The notes: generated by a model from the letters alone, not told the origin. 21,720 nucleotides of DNA from Neoechinorhynchus agilis (GCA_051530055.1 JBMGUZ010000048.1:1-21720), one strand, 5' to 3'. Positions 1 through 10,767 are shown, counted from the stretch's first letter. Program-made: numbers and translations.

Positions 1-167
1 AATTATTCTCGAAAGTGAACTTATTCCTGTTTTGGTGCATTTTCTGCGAAAATTATTTGCTGCCGGCTGTGTTGAGCGATTAAAGAAAACGAATTTAGTC
101 TCCTACAAAATATTAGCGCAGCACAAAAACGTAAAAGTAGATTTTTCACGGAGATGAGAGTTCAAGA

Positions 168-238
168 GCATTGGTGGTTGAATGGTAGAATTCGTGATTG
201 CTACGCTAAAGACCCGGGTTCGGTATCCGTCCAATGCA
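168..238 (+). pseudogene. tRNA-Gly(GCC)-like relic, left arm
   Basis: Seventy-one nucleotides align without gaps to the metazoan tRNA-Gly(GCC) sequence as I remember it, at roughly 79% identity. The 7-bp acceptor stem (GCATTGG with CCAATGC) is perfect. The A-box-like TGGTAGAATTC and most of the T stem remain. The anticodon stem no longer pairs (CGTGA against GCTAA), and the anticodon position reads GCT instead of GCC. It is therefore a decayed tRNA gene or the head of a tRNA-derived SINE, not a working tRNA. An identical copy lies in the other arm. Confidence 0.7.
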
Positions 239-651
239 ACATTCGATCGATCTTAAATCTGTCGCCAGGAAACTTTACTTTTTCAATGGATTTTTTCGAC
301 TTTTAAACAACAAATGCGAAAAAATCTGGCCGCTTGGGCAATTATGAATCAGAACGAACAATGGACGCCAATATCTTACCTCTAATTTAATTTTCCTTCA
401 GAGATTTATATACTTTTTAGCATTGTGAATGCGTTTTTTAAATGAATGATTTGTAGTTTGTTTCCAATATTAAACTTTTCCCAGAGTTCTTGTGTTTTTT
501 AATAATACTTTTTTCGCATGAATCTAAACGCTGCGTACAATTTCCGAGTGGATACTAAAATAATTCGATATTTGAGAAATGCGCTTCGTTTTGATCGATT
601 TGTCTTTGAATTATTCTTTTGCTCGATTAGGTAGCAATGATGAGCGAAATA
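239..651. other. Non-coding flank downstream of forkhead copy 1
   Basis: AT-rich sequence between the tRNA-like relic and the polyadenylation signal of the minus-strand forkhead gene. I see no open frame or RNA gene. It could be the body of a tRNA-derived SINE, but no tail or target duplication was recognised. The same sequence is present in the right arm at about 15056-15469 and absent from the third forkhead copy. Confidence 0.5.
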
Positions 652-657
652 TTTATT
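652..657 (-). terminator. Poly(A) signal AATAAA, forkhead copy 1
   Basis: TTTATT on the plus strand reads AATAAA on the gene strand, about 80 nt past the stop codon. The same hexamer sits at the same distance in the other two copies. Confidence 0.6.
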
Positions 658-735
658 GTATGCTTAAAAGCCGAGTTTCGGTTTGTTTGAATGCGCTCTT
701 TTCGGTTGAGCATAACGATTGCCGTCCGATAACCT

Positions 736-3329
736 TTATCCAATTGGATTGAATTGATTGTTATTTTGTTGGTTAATGTTGTAGTTTTGGAGAGCGATCA
801 TCGCTTGCTCCTGCGAGATTAGAACTCCTGAGTTTAAGGCTTTTATTTCGCCGCATCTTTGACAAAGCGGCACAAGGAGAAACTGTGACATTTCGTGGGA
901 GTGATTCGGATCAACGCAAATATTGACGTGACAAACCATTTGACTAGCCTGATTGCTATTGTTGACTCGTTGATTGGTTTGAATACTTAATCCGTTTTGG
1001 AGAATCGCTGTATTGCCATATCTGAAATTTCCATCATTTCCTCCAATGTTAATGTTTTCGACGGGTGCGCTATTCTGCTGTGTTCCGAAATCAATGATCA
1101 GGTGGTTGTTCGCCAAGTCCAAATTTTTATTTGGAAAATATCCATTGGGTGCCATATTCCCAAAACCCAACTGTTCGTTTCGGTTTCCAATATTGGTACT
1201 GTTATTGTGGATTCCTTGGACTAAATTAGCTGCGTTCGCGTTTTCTACTCGATGGTTCTCCGCCAAGTTCAAATTTTGATTTGGAAAATATCCATTGGGC
1301 GCCATATTCCCAAAACCCAACTGTTCATTTCGGTTTCCAATATTGGTACTGTTATTATAGATTCCTTGGACTAAATAAGTTGCGTTCGAATTTTCTACTC
1401 GGGGGTTGTTCGCCAAGTTCAAATTTTGATTTGGAAAATATCCATTGGGTGCCATATTCCCAAAACCCAACTGTTCGTTTCGGTTTCCAACATTGGTACT
1501 GTTATTACAGATTCCTTGGACAAAATAGGCTGCGTTCGTGTTTTCTACTCGGTGGTTGTTCGCCAAGTTCAAATTTTGATTTGGAAAATATCCATTGGGC
1601 GCCATATTCCCAAAACCCAACTGTTCATTTCGATTTCCAATATTGGTACTGTTATTGTGGATTCCTTGGACTAAATTAGTTGCATTCGTATTTTCCACTC
1701 GGTGGTTGTTCGCCAAGTTCAAATTTTGATTTGGAAAATATCCATTGGGTGCCATATTCCCAAAACCCAACTGTTCATTTCCAATATTGGTACTGTTATT
1801 ATAGATTCCTTGGACTAAATTAGTTGCATTCGTATTTTCTACTCGGTGGTTGTTCGCCAAGTTCAAATTTTGATTTGGAAAATATCCATTGGGTGCCATA
1901 TCCCCAAAATCCAACTGTTCATTTCGATTTCCAATATTGGTACTGTTATTATAGATTCCTTGGACTAAATTAGCTGCGTTCGAATTTTCTACTCGGTGGT
2001 TGTTCGCGAAGTTCAAATTTTGATTTGGAAAATATCCATTGGGTGCCATATTCCCAAAACCCAACTGTTCGTTTCGGTTTCCAATATTGGTACTGTTATT
2101 GTAGATTCCTTGGACTAAATTAGTTGCATTCGTATTTTCTACTCGGTGGTTGTTCGCCAAGTTCAAATTTTGATTTGGAAAATATCCATTGGGTGCCATA
2201 TTCCCAAAACCCAACTGTTCGTTTCCAATATTGGTACTGTTATTGTGGATTCCTTGGACTAAATCAGCTGCGTTCGTATTTGCCACTCGGTGGTTGTTCG
2301 CCAAGTTCAAATTTTGATTTGGTAGATATCCATTGGGTGCCATATTCCCAAAACCCAACTGTTCATTTCGATTTCCAATATTGGTACTGTTATTATAGAT
2401 TCCTTGGACTAAATAAGTTGCATTCGTATTTTCCACTCGGTGGTTGTTCGCCAAGTCCAAATTTTGATTTGGAAAATATCCATTGGGTGCCATATTCGCA
2501 AAACCCAACTGTTCATTTCGATTTCCAATATTGGTACTGTTATTACAGATTCCTTGGACTAAATTAGCTGCGTTCGTATTTGCCACTCGGGGGTTGTTCG
2601 CCAAGTTCAAATTTTGATTTGGAAAATATCCATTGGGTGCCATATTCCCAAAACCCAACTGTTCGTTTCGATTTCCAATATTGGTACTGTTATTATAGAT
2701 TCCTTGGACAAAATAGGCTGCGTTCGTATTTTCCACCGTCCTGTTCATTTCATGGGGTGCTGCATGAACGAAATCTCTCGGTTCAAATGAGGACCGGGCC
2801 CGTTTGTTCCGATCATCGTTCATTGATCCAGGATTTGTACGTTTTCGGCCCGGTCTTTTGGGTTCTGGCTCCCTGTAATTCGGGTCAATGGTCCACCAAG
2901 ATCTTCTCGGATTATCGTCGTCCTCGATTTTAACGAATTTTTTGTTTATCGTAAGGCAATGTCGAATTGCGTTCTAAATACAATATCGGCGGCCATAAAA
3001 ATTTTAAGTTATGGGAAACTTACCTTCCAAGGCCTACTTTCGACGGGGCCCATTCGATAATTAAAATATAAATTGTTGTCCTCCAGCCATGAATAAATTT
3101 CACGTAGTTTCAGCCTCTTTTCGGGGCTGCTATAGATTGCTTTTGCGATCAAATCCGCGTAGGTGTACGGCCCCCACGCATTTATTCGTCGACCCTTTGC
3201 ACCAATAAGAATAATCGATTCTTCACTGGTTTCTGATGAATTTCCTTCGATCCGTTGATTTCTATTTCCTTGATACGATTCATCACCATCATCATGAGAA
3301 TGAGTAGAGCTTTTCCTGGAATCAGACAT
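736..3329 (-). CDS. FoxO-like forkhead transcription factor, copy 1 (11 repeats)
   Basis: Two exons: 3329-3024 (102 codons) and 2973-736, joined across a 50-nt phase-0 intron with a GTAAGT donor and TATTTAG acceptor. The product is 847 aa. Residues about 49-135 form a forkhead (winged-helix) DNA-binding domain nearest FoxO: AWGPYTYADLI, SSPEKRL, REIYSWL, WK-NAIRHCLTIN (recognition helix) and RRSWWTIDPN. A basic KRPGRKR (141-147) is a likely nuclear signal. Eleven Asn-rich repeats of 50 aa (two are 48) fill 182-727. The last 120 aa are unique and carry Cys/His pairs. The N-terminus is acidic and Ser-rich. The intron splits the forkhead domain after WK, as in vertebrate FOXO genes. Expected role: nuclear transcription factor; targets unknown. 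The helix has Cys where FoxO has Asn (RHN to RHC). The ATG directly follows an acceptor-like TTTAG. Confidence 0.88.
1099..2736 (-). repeat. Coding tandem repeat, 11 units, forkhead copy 1
   Basis: Eleven in-frame units (546 codons): nine of 150 bp and two of 144 bp that lack an Asn-Arg pair (GNRNEQ becomes GNEQ, units 4 and 7). The consensus begins VENTNA-NLVQGI and contains NNSTNIGNRNEQLGFGNMAP and NGYFPNQNLNLANNHR. Units differ mainly at the E/A, T/S/A and A/T residues near the start and at Y/C/H after QGI. Because 150 is a multiple of three, the antisense frames are also open. I treat those as shadows. Confidence 0.95.
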
Positions 3330-3488
3330 CTAAATTGGAAAAGTCAGATTAAAAATGAATTTAATTCATATTAATAAAGAAGGAATTCGACTTAAATGTT
3401 CTTCGAATTGATCGCTATAATCGACCGAAATCTTGGAGACGATTGAAAGATTCTATGTTCGAACTTTCTTGATTGAATGAGTGAATCG

Positions 3489-3496
3489 TATTTATA
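3489..3496 (-). promoter_or_regulatory. TATA box, forkhead copy 1
   Basis: TATAAATA on the gene strand, about 160 nt upstream of the start codon and identical in context in all three copies. Transcription would begin roughly 25-32 nt downstream. Confidence 0.6.
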
Positions 3497-3803
3497 CTCC
3501 CCAATTCGAAAACATCAACTTTGTTTTTTTGATTGAACTTTGTACCTAAGCGAATTTGTTTTGGATGTCATCTCGTTTTGCTTTTCTATGATTTGTTGTT
3601 AAGAGCTTCGATTTTTAAAAATTAGATCACTGATATTCTTTATTGTATCTTATTTTTGGCATTTGGAGAGCATTGATGGCTTCTTTTCGGTATAATTCTA
3701 ATTTTATCATCTCTCAAATTAGTATTTTCCTAAACGGTCGACTTTGCTAAATTGAATGATCAATAAGTTATCATTAATTTTTGAGCCAGTTCTCATCAAC
3801 CTT

Positions 3804-5425
3804 CAAACTGGTAATCGCCTACCAACTTGTGGAATCTTTTTTTCTATTTTTTCTGGAGAATTTAATAATGAAATTAACTTTTATTACCAGAACCTGAATG
3901 TAACATACACGCTCACTTGAAGATATAAACATAATTATTCGCCGTCCTCGATTGTCGCCCGAATGCTCGCAATGTTGCCTCTCAACCCGGCGGTGCTGAT
4001 ATTTTATAACCAGGTTTTGACCTGACCTTGGATCGCCGGTCATAACCTGAAGGCGTCGCTTCACATCCTTCAGAAGTTGAGGAGCCTCGCAATCAAGAGA
4101 TCCGTAGGTACATTGGCTAAATCGAGGTATTTCGCCGTTTTCCGTCATTCCGCAGCGTTCGCTGCACCTCCAGCTTGAACCACCCAGAACTTTGGATTGC
4201 TGGTTGCGAGTGTATCGACACAGTGGCGTCCCAGAGGAGGCATTTACCCTCCTGCCATGGAACAGAGGTGGGCTGGTTCCAAAATATTGGGGTATTTGAG
4301 GCGTAACAAGTGCCCGGCTCAGCACCATGTTAATTTCAGAATGTCTTGCGAATCTACCGGCTGATTTTCAACAGATGAGACCATGGCATCCCGACGAATC
4401 CACATTTGCACCGCAGCGGCAACGGTGGGGGATGGCACATCGGTAGTCCCAGTCTCATTGAACTCCGGCCCGTTTTGCCTCGTGGGATAGTACCCTCGGA
4501 TGCCAGCGGGACCGTGGATTCTCTACTGGAGACTGCCAACAACCTGGCACGGGCAACGTCGTCGTTTGAGTCTGATAAGAGAGAGCTTTGAACACTTGCG
4601 GCGAGATGCCCACGCAGATTGTTTTTGGCGACCGGAGTTGGTCAGTGTACACCACTCACTGATTCCCTCTTCAAAATGCCTATCAAGACGATACGCATCT
4701 TTCAAAATGCGTTGAACTGCGCTTCCCCCATAGGAGCCTAAAGATGCGGGCAGGAATATGTCTGCTGTTTTCCGGATACCCAGCCCGCCAGAAGATACAG
4801 GCAAAGAAGCTTGTCGCCATGCCTCTTCTGACAGCTGGACATTTAAAACTTGCTCGAGACAGTCCTTCAATCTGTTATCTAGATTGCCACGCTGAACCTT
4901 GTGCTTGAAAAACGGCGAGGAACTTCAAGATGAAGAGGGTATCCTTTATCAAGGACAGAACCTCGTGTGATCCAAGCTCACAGACCTTATCGCAAAGCAC
5001 CGATAATTTCTTTAGAAGGCTGTTAATTTCGTTTTCTACATTCCCATCAAATGCGCAACTGCCCAAAAGCTTAAGCCGGTCTAAATCGACCATTTCTATC
5101 CCGACTTTCAAAGTCACGCATTATTACGCCTTTTGCAGGGTCCTTCTCTATATTACAGAATAGAATTTCGCATTTTTCTGTGTTCAATTCAAAATGCCCA
5201 GCTTCCTTGCCTCTATCAAGAACTACCTGGGGATCGCCTCCCAGCGCAGCATCGTCCACATAAAAGGCGTTGAATTCCGCATCAAGATAATGCGCAAATT
5301 CGTTCACTGTGAGCGCGAAACCAATGAGTATTTCTGTTGAACGCCGCTTTCGGATGGAATGATTTGATCGTTTACAAGAGAAGTTGCAGCTCCGTACGAA
5401 TTGAGTCCAGATGACAATAAGATTT
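3804..5425 (-). mobile_element. Broken LINE-like retrotransposon fragment (RT to 3' end)
   Basis: Minus-strand remains of a reverse-transcriptase protein. Reading inward from about 5425 there is an IIPSE-GVQQ segment that opens the RT palm, then the catalytic YVDD (5251-5262, FYVDDAALGGDPQ), a thumb-like region ending RQASLPVSSGGLGIR, and a C-terminal part with Cys residues and KDVKRRLQVMTGDPR. The order and wording resemble a non-LTR RT family common in cnidarians and arthropods that I know from unnamed proteins. The frame is interrupted several times and the 5' half is absent, so it is not active. Its 3' end lies at the point where homology with the third forkhead unit begins. The left copy runs about 50 nt past the inverted-repeat edge at 5373. 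Confidence 0.7.
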
Positions 5426-6633
5426 AATTGTTATTTCTAAACCTGAAACAAACGTTTTTTGAGCAATGCTCTTAGTGTGAATAATTCATTCTTTTTTGAA
5501 AAGGTCCTAAGCGTTTAAGAGATTTTAAAATAAGTATCTTACGCCTCATGGAAACCTTGATAAACGCGTACAAGATTATGCCGAAATATCGGATTTTAAA
5601 ATAAAATTATTTTAATTTCTTCGCCAGAGACTACAAATAACGAGTGCGGAGTATCGGAGGTTAGGGAACGAGTTAAAACGACTAAAAATACCTCTGAAGG
5701 ATCTGTTTCGAAAAATAGACCCTTAAAACCGTCTGATGAAATCGAATTTAGTACCGAAGATCTCTTTTTTGTCGGACTAAAAGTATTATCGATAAAATAT
5801 ACGCCGTCGCCAACGATGCAGTGAATACGATAATATTTTATTGCAATGATTTGAAGAGAAATTTCAAGAAATGATGATCGAAACAATAATTTGGATGCAA
5901 TTTTTGAAAGCATTCAAAGGAAATCCGGATAACAAAATCGAACGAAGGAAGCGATAAATAATTTAAGAAGATCGAGGAGAAAACGAGCTGTTGTCATTAT
6001 GAGCAGCAATAGCCCTAAAATGTTAACATTGGAAGCAACAAATCAAAGAAAGGCATTGAATAAAACAGAAACGCAAAATGGCCTCTTAGAAAGATCATTT
6101 GATTTTTATTCCTTTAGCAAAAGCTAATGAGGAATCTTTGGTTGATGTTAGTGAGTTTTGATCGGCCTTCGCAACTTAATGACGATAAGACAAACCTAAA
6201 GTCCCAGGCTGAGAATTTCTGTTAGAAACATCACCAATGCCACTGGATTTTCTCGGCAATACAATCTTTCAGCTGTACCGATCACCGCATCTCCAAGACC
6301 TTTGTCCAGAGGTAAAACATTTTGGCTTACAAATACAAAAACAATAGAAAAATTAGTTGTGTTTTCATTAAAGGGAGTCAAATTAAACGGTTTTTGTTAC
6401 TCTGAAGTGTATTAGAGGCGTCAAGCGAGCAAACGGAACATTGATGAGCTTTTGATAAAGGAATTAACAATAACCGACCACTATAAAGGCGGTTCGGATT
6501 GATTCTTAGGTCTAAAACGATCCTCCAAGTAGCCTTAAGAGAAATTATTGACATTATTTTCCGAACGCCATGAAAGTGTAAAAGGATTCGGCAAGTAGCA
6601 AACTTGTACTTCGTGGACTCTTTTGTTGTTGTT
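5426..6633. other. Unassigned spacer stretch
   Basis: Between the LINE fragment and the DnaJ gene. No gene is recognised. The minus strand has open frames of 105 codons (5596-5913) and 61 codons (6196-6381), both rich in Phe, Leu and Ile. The plus strand has three shorter, more protein-like blocks, listed separately. From 6348 to 6633 I see nothing. Confidence 0.4.
5600..6347 (+). other. Possible short-exon gene or gene relic
   Basis: Three plus-strand open blocks have charged, polar composition unlike random AT-rich DNA. The first, 5600-5824, includes NNECGVSEVRERVKTTKN and RPLKPSDEIEF and follows an acceptor-like TTTCTTCGCCAG. The second, 5999-6127, starts with ATG and encodes 42 aa (MSSNSPKMLTLEATNQRKAL and on). 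The third, 6213-6347, includes SPMPLDFLGNTIFQLYRSPH, follows an AAAGTCCCAG acceptor-like site, and meets a GTAAAAC donor-like site at 6312. In a genome with introns near 50 nt these could be exons, but no full splice chain or family was found. A decayed gene is equally likely. Confidence 0.25.
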
Positions 6634-6639
6634 TTTATT
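6634..6639 (-). terminator. Poly(A) signal AATAAA, DnaJ gene
   Basis: TTTATT on the plus strand, 58 nt past the DnaJ stop codon on the gene strand. Confidence 0.5.
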
Positions 6640-6696
6640 GCTCAATGAAATTGATTTCCACACACGACCACATCAAATTCGGATACACCCATATCG

Positions 6697-7656
6697 CTAA
6701 GACTCTTCATCCGGAATAACACTTTCGATTCTTAGTTTAACGTCTTTTGAAAGACTGGTTGGAAAATCAATTTGGAACTTAACTATGAGGTCTCCTCTCG
6801 AGTTTGGTGCTGTCGAACGGGGCATCCCGTCACCCTTTAGGATTTTGACAGTATTGGGACTAATGATTTCGTCTTCACTTATCGGGATACGTCTTTTCTT
6901 TGAGTCGATAGTAGAAACGACCACTTCGTTCAAGCATAGCGCCTGTAAGAGTGACAAACGAACACTATGAACCAAATCATCTCCAATCCTACTGAATGCT
7001 GGATCAGGTTCCTCGACTACAACGAACACCATATCCAACGGATCACCATACGAACTAATTAAATCACCTTCGCCAACGAATCTGATCTTCGTCCCAGCGC
7101 ACCAACCAGGTTTGATGTTTATGATGAAAATTTTAGGTTCAATCATAAAGGATCTTGATGATCGATCGTACACTTTCCTCTGAGCTACAATTCTCTTCGT
7201 GCCACCTTTTAAAAGTTCCTTTAAACTCAATTTCAATTCATGATACAAAGGTTCTTTTTGCCGAACCGTCTCTTGATCGGCTTTTGGATCACAATCTGTA
7301 TGCTGTGACCTTAGCCATTCAGTAATACGCTCAATTCCACAAAATCTCGACTCACTACTATCGCTAAAAAGGCTCAAATCGGCATCTAGTTTGTCAAAGA
7401 AACGCCTAAACGTCTTTCTTGGACTTACAATTGAATTGTAGCTGTAATTTCGTTCTCGATCATATGCCGATCGACGCGTTGGATCAATCAGAACTTCGTA
7501 GGCTTCAGCAAGCTGCTTGAACCTTTCTTCGGCATCGCCAGAATTACACTTGTCCGGATGATACTTCAGAGCCAAAGTTCGATATGCTCGTCTAATCTCG
7601 GCGTCCGTCGAATCAGACGATATCCCCAATATTTGGTAGTATCGCTTCCTAGTCAT
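6697..7656 (-). CDS. DnaJ/Hsp40 co-chaperone, type II (DNAJB-like)
   Basis: A 319-aa intronless frame. The J domain occupies residues about 4-70, with the Hsp70-activating HPD at 33-35 (KYHPDKC) and the YEVLIDPTRRSAYDR helix. Residues about 137-310 match the two C-terminal substrate-binding barrels of DNAJB1-type proteins: LYHELKLSLKELLKGGTKRI, IKPGWCAGTKIRFVGEGD, GDPLDMVFVVVEEPDPAFSR, KILKGDGMPRS and RGDLIVKFQIDFP. It would stimulate Hsp70 ATPase and deliver misfolded clients in cytosol or nucleus. There is no zinc-finger domain, so not type I. The usual Gly/Phe-rich linker is missing: 71-136 is polar and charged, with one FFDKLDADL segment recalling DNAJB DPF motifs. The missing introns and linker fit a divergent or retrocopied paralogue. 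It is single-copy here, inside the spacer. Confidence 0.9.
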   Translation of the reverse strand: MTRKRYYQILGISSDSTDAEIRRAYRTLALKYHPDKCNSGDAEERFKQLAEAYEVLIDPTRRSAYDRERNYSYNSIVSPRKTFRRFFDKLDADLSLFSDSSESRFCGIERITEWLRSQHTDCDPKADQETVRQKEPLYHELKLSLKELLKGGTKRIVAQRKVYDRSSRSFMIEPKIFIINIKPGWCAGTKIRFVGEGDLISSYGDPLDMVFVVVEEPDPAFSRIGDDLVHSVRLSLLQALCLNEVVVSTIDSKKRRIPISEDEIISPNTVKILKGDGMPRSTAPNSRGDLIVKFQIDFPTSLSKDVKLRIESVIPDEES

Positions 7657-7904
7657 TCAGTACGCGACGTTTTCAGGCTTCCGCAGCGTACGTCTCCGGC
7701 TTGATAGTATCGTCAGTGGGCAGGGGCGAGTTTGATGATGTGATATTAAAATCAGATTGACGTTGAATTGCGATTGAACGGTTCAATGTAAGAATGGCGT
7801 TAAAAAATCAATCGAAGAATGCCCTTTTTTGTGAGGTAAACAAAAAGGTTTTTGTCCATGCAAACGTCTATGGAAACTGAGGACGAATGTATGCGTTTTA
7901 GGCT

Positions 7905-10767
7905 AGGATTTAGAACTCGAGATACTCAAACAAAAATAAAATTTTATACGTTTTTGAGTATTTTTGAAGCGATCATCCAGTACACAGCTGATTTCCCGAA
8001 TTAATCGGTGAAGGACTAATTGAACTCGGGAGTTTTTTGACTGTGATTTTAAAAAGAAGACGGAATCTATATTTTAGACAAAACCTACGGATCCCATGTG
8101 CTCGAGATACTATAACAAAAATAAGATTTTATACGTTTTTGTGTATTTTTGAAGCGATCATCCAGTACACAGCTGATTTCCCGAATTAATCGGTGAAGGA
8201 CTAATTGAACTCGGGAGTTTTTTGACTGTGATTTTAAAAAGAAGACGGAATCTATATTTTAGACAAAACCTACGGATTCCTATTGCTCGAGATACTCAAA
8301 CAAAAATAAGATTTTATACGTTTTTGAGTATTTTTGAAGCGATCATCCAGTACACAGCTGATTTCCCGAATCAATCGGTGAAGGACTAATTGAACTCGGG
8401 AGTTTTTTTACTGTGATTTTAAAAAGAAGACGGAATCTATATTTTAGACAAAACCTACGGATCCCATGTGCTCGAGATACTGAAACAAAAATAAGATTTT
8501 ATACGTTTTTGAGTATTTTTGAAGGGATCATCCAGTACACAGCTGATTTCCCGAATTAATCGGTGAAGGACTAATTGAACTCGGGAGTTTTTTTGACTGT
8601 GATTTTAAAAAGAAGACGGAATCTATATTTTAGACAACACATTCTGATTCCTATTGCTCGAGATACTCAAACAAAAATAAGATTTTATACGTTTTTGAGT
8701 ATTTTTGAAGTGATCATCCAGTACACAGCTGATTTCCCGAATCAATCGGTGAAGGACTAATTGAACTCGGGAGTTTTTTTACTGTGATTTTAAAAAGAAG
8801 ACGGAATCTATATTTTAGACAAAACCTACGGATTCCATTGCTCGAGATACTGAAACAAAAATAAGATTTTATACGTTTTTGAGTGTTTTGATCATCCAGT
8901 ACACAGCTGATTTCCCGAATTAATCGGTGAAGGACTAATTGAACTCGGGAGTTTTTTTGACTGTGATTTTAAAAAGAAGACGGAATCTATATTTTAGACA
9001 ACACATTCTGATTCCTATTGCTCGAGATACTGAAACAAAAATAAGATTTTATACGTTTTTGAGTATTTTTGAAGCGATCATCCAGTACACAGCTGATTTC
9101 CCGAATCAATCGGTGAAGGACTAATTGAACTCGGGAGTTTTTTTGACTGTGATTTTAAAAAGAAGACGGAATCTATATTCTAGAAAAAACCTACGGATCC
9201 CATGTGCTCGAGATACTGAAACAAAAATAAGATTTTATACGTTTTTGAGTATTTTTGAAAGGATTATCCAGTACACAGCTGATTTCCCGAATTAATCGGT
9301 GAAGGACTAATTGAACTCGGGAGTTTTTTTGACTGTGATTTTAAAAAGAAGACGGAATCTATATTTTAGAAAAAACCTACGGATTCCATGTGCTCGAGAT
9401 ACTGAAACAAAAATAAGATTTTATACGTTTTTGAGTATTTTTGAAAGGATTATCCAGTACACAGCTGATTTCCCGAATTAATCGGTGAAGGACTAATTGA
9501 ACTCGGGAGTTTTTTTGACTGTGATTTTAAAAAGAAGACGGAATCTATATTTTAGACAACACATTCTGATTCCTATTGCTCGAGATACTCAAACAAAAAT
9601 AAGATTTTATACGTTTTTGAGTATTTTTGAAGCGATCATCCAGTACACAGCTGATTTCCCGAATTAATCGGTGAAGGACTAATTGAACTCGGGAGTTTTT
9701 TACTGTGATTTTAAAAAGAAGACGGAATCTATATTTTAGACAAAACCTACGGATTCCATTGCTCGAGATACTCAAACAAAAATAAGATTTTATACGTTTT
9801 TGAGTGTTCTTGAAGTGATCATCCAGTACACAGCTGATTTCCCGAATCAATCGGTGAAGGACTAATTGAACTCGGGAGTTTTTTTGACTGTGATTTTAAA
9901 AAGAAGACGGAATCTATATTTTAGACAAAACCTACGGATTCCTATTGCTCGAGATACTCAAACAAAAATAAGATTTTATACGTTTTTGAGTGTTCTTGAA
10001 GTGATCATCCAGTACACAGCTGATTTCCCGAATCAATCGGTGAAGGACTAATTGAACTCGGGAGTTTTTTTGACTGTGATTTTAAAAAGAAGACGGAATC
10101 TATATTTTAGACAAAACCTACGGATTCCTATTGCTCGAGATACTGAAACAAAAATAAGATTTTATACGTTTTTGAGTATTTTTGAAGCGATCATCCAGTA
10201 CACAGCTGATTTCCCGAATTAATCGGTGAAGGACTAATTGATCTCGGGAGTTTTTTTGACTGTGATTTTTAAAAGAAGACGGAATCTATATTTTAGACAA
10301 AACCTACGGATTCCATGTTTTCGAGATACTAAAACAAAAATAAGATTTTATACGTTTTTGTGTATTTTTGAAGCGATCATTCAGTACACAGCTGATTTCC
10401 CGAATTAATCGGTGAAGGACAAATTGAACTCGGGAGTTTTTTTGACTGTGATAAAAAAAGACGAAATCTATATTTGATACAAAACCTACGGATTCCATGT
10501 GCTCGAGATACTCAAACAAAAATAAAATTTTATACGTTTTTGAGTATTTTTTAAGTGATCATCCAGTACACGGCGGATTTCCCGAATTAATCGGTGAAGG
10601 ACTAATTGAACTCGGGAGTTTTTTCGACTGTGATTTTAAAAAGAAGACGGAATCAATATTCTAGAAAAAACCTACGGATCCCATGTGCTCGAGATACTGA
10701 AACAAAAATAAGATTTTATACGTTTTTGAGTATTTTTGAAAGGATTATCCAGTACACGGCGGATTTT
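7905..10767. repeat. Satellite/minisatellite array, about 15.5 units of 178-186 bp
   Basis: Direct repeats. The anchor GACTAATTGAACTCGGGAG starts at 8014, 8199, 8384, 8569, 8755, 8933, 9119, 9305, 9491, 9677, 9860, 10046, 10232, 10418 (GACAAATT) and 10600, giving spacings of 178-186, most often 186. The first and last units are partial. Each unit holds a CTCGAG and a weak hairpin. Sub-types alternate (CATGTGCTCGAG against CTATTGCTCGAG; GCGATCATCC against AGGATTATCC), which suggests higher-order duplication of two units. Short open frames of about 61 codons recur only because 186 is a multiple of three. Confidence 0.95.

Larger units (their letters stand above)
1..5373. repeat. Left arm of large inverted repeat
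   Basis: Read as reverse complement, this arm matches 10924-15707 base for base except for scattered substitutions. Position 1 pairs with 15707 and 5373 with 10924. It is 5373 nt against 4784 nt in the right arm. The 589-nt difference is four extra 150-bp coding repeats less two 6-nt deletions (588), plus one extra C in the LINE part near 4430. Identity outside the coding repeat looks like about 99% by eye. The arm begins at the window edge, so its outer limit is unknown. Confidence 0.95.

Noticed and set aside
1281-2933. Long antisense open frames over the forkhead repeats (peptides with FQYWYCYYRFLG), seen in all three copies
   Set aside because: They arise because the 150-bp unit is a multiple of three and leaves the opposite frames open. 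They have no promoter or conserved context, while the sense frame has a domain and splice sites.
7370-7434. Possible intron in the DnaJ gene (GTAAGTCC donor on the minus strand)
   Set aside because: Every acceptor in reach would shift the frame away from the well-conserved C-terminal domain. The unspliced frame is continuous.
7905-10767. CRISPR-like array
   Set aside because: Units are contiguous 186-bp tandem copies with no unique spacers, and the genome is eukaryotic.
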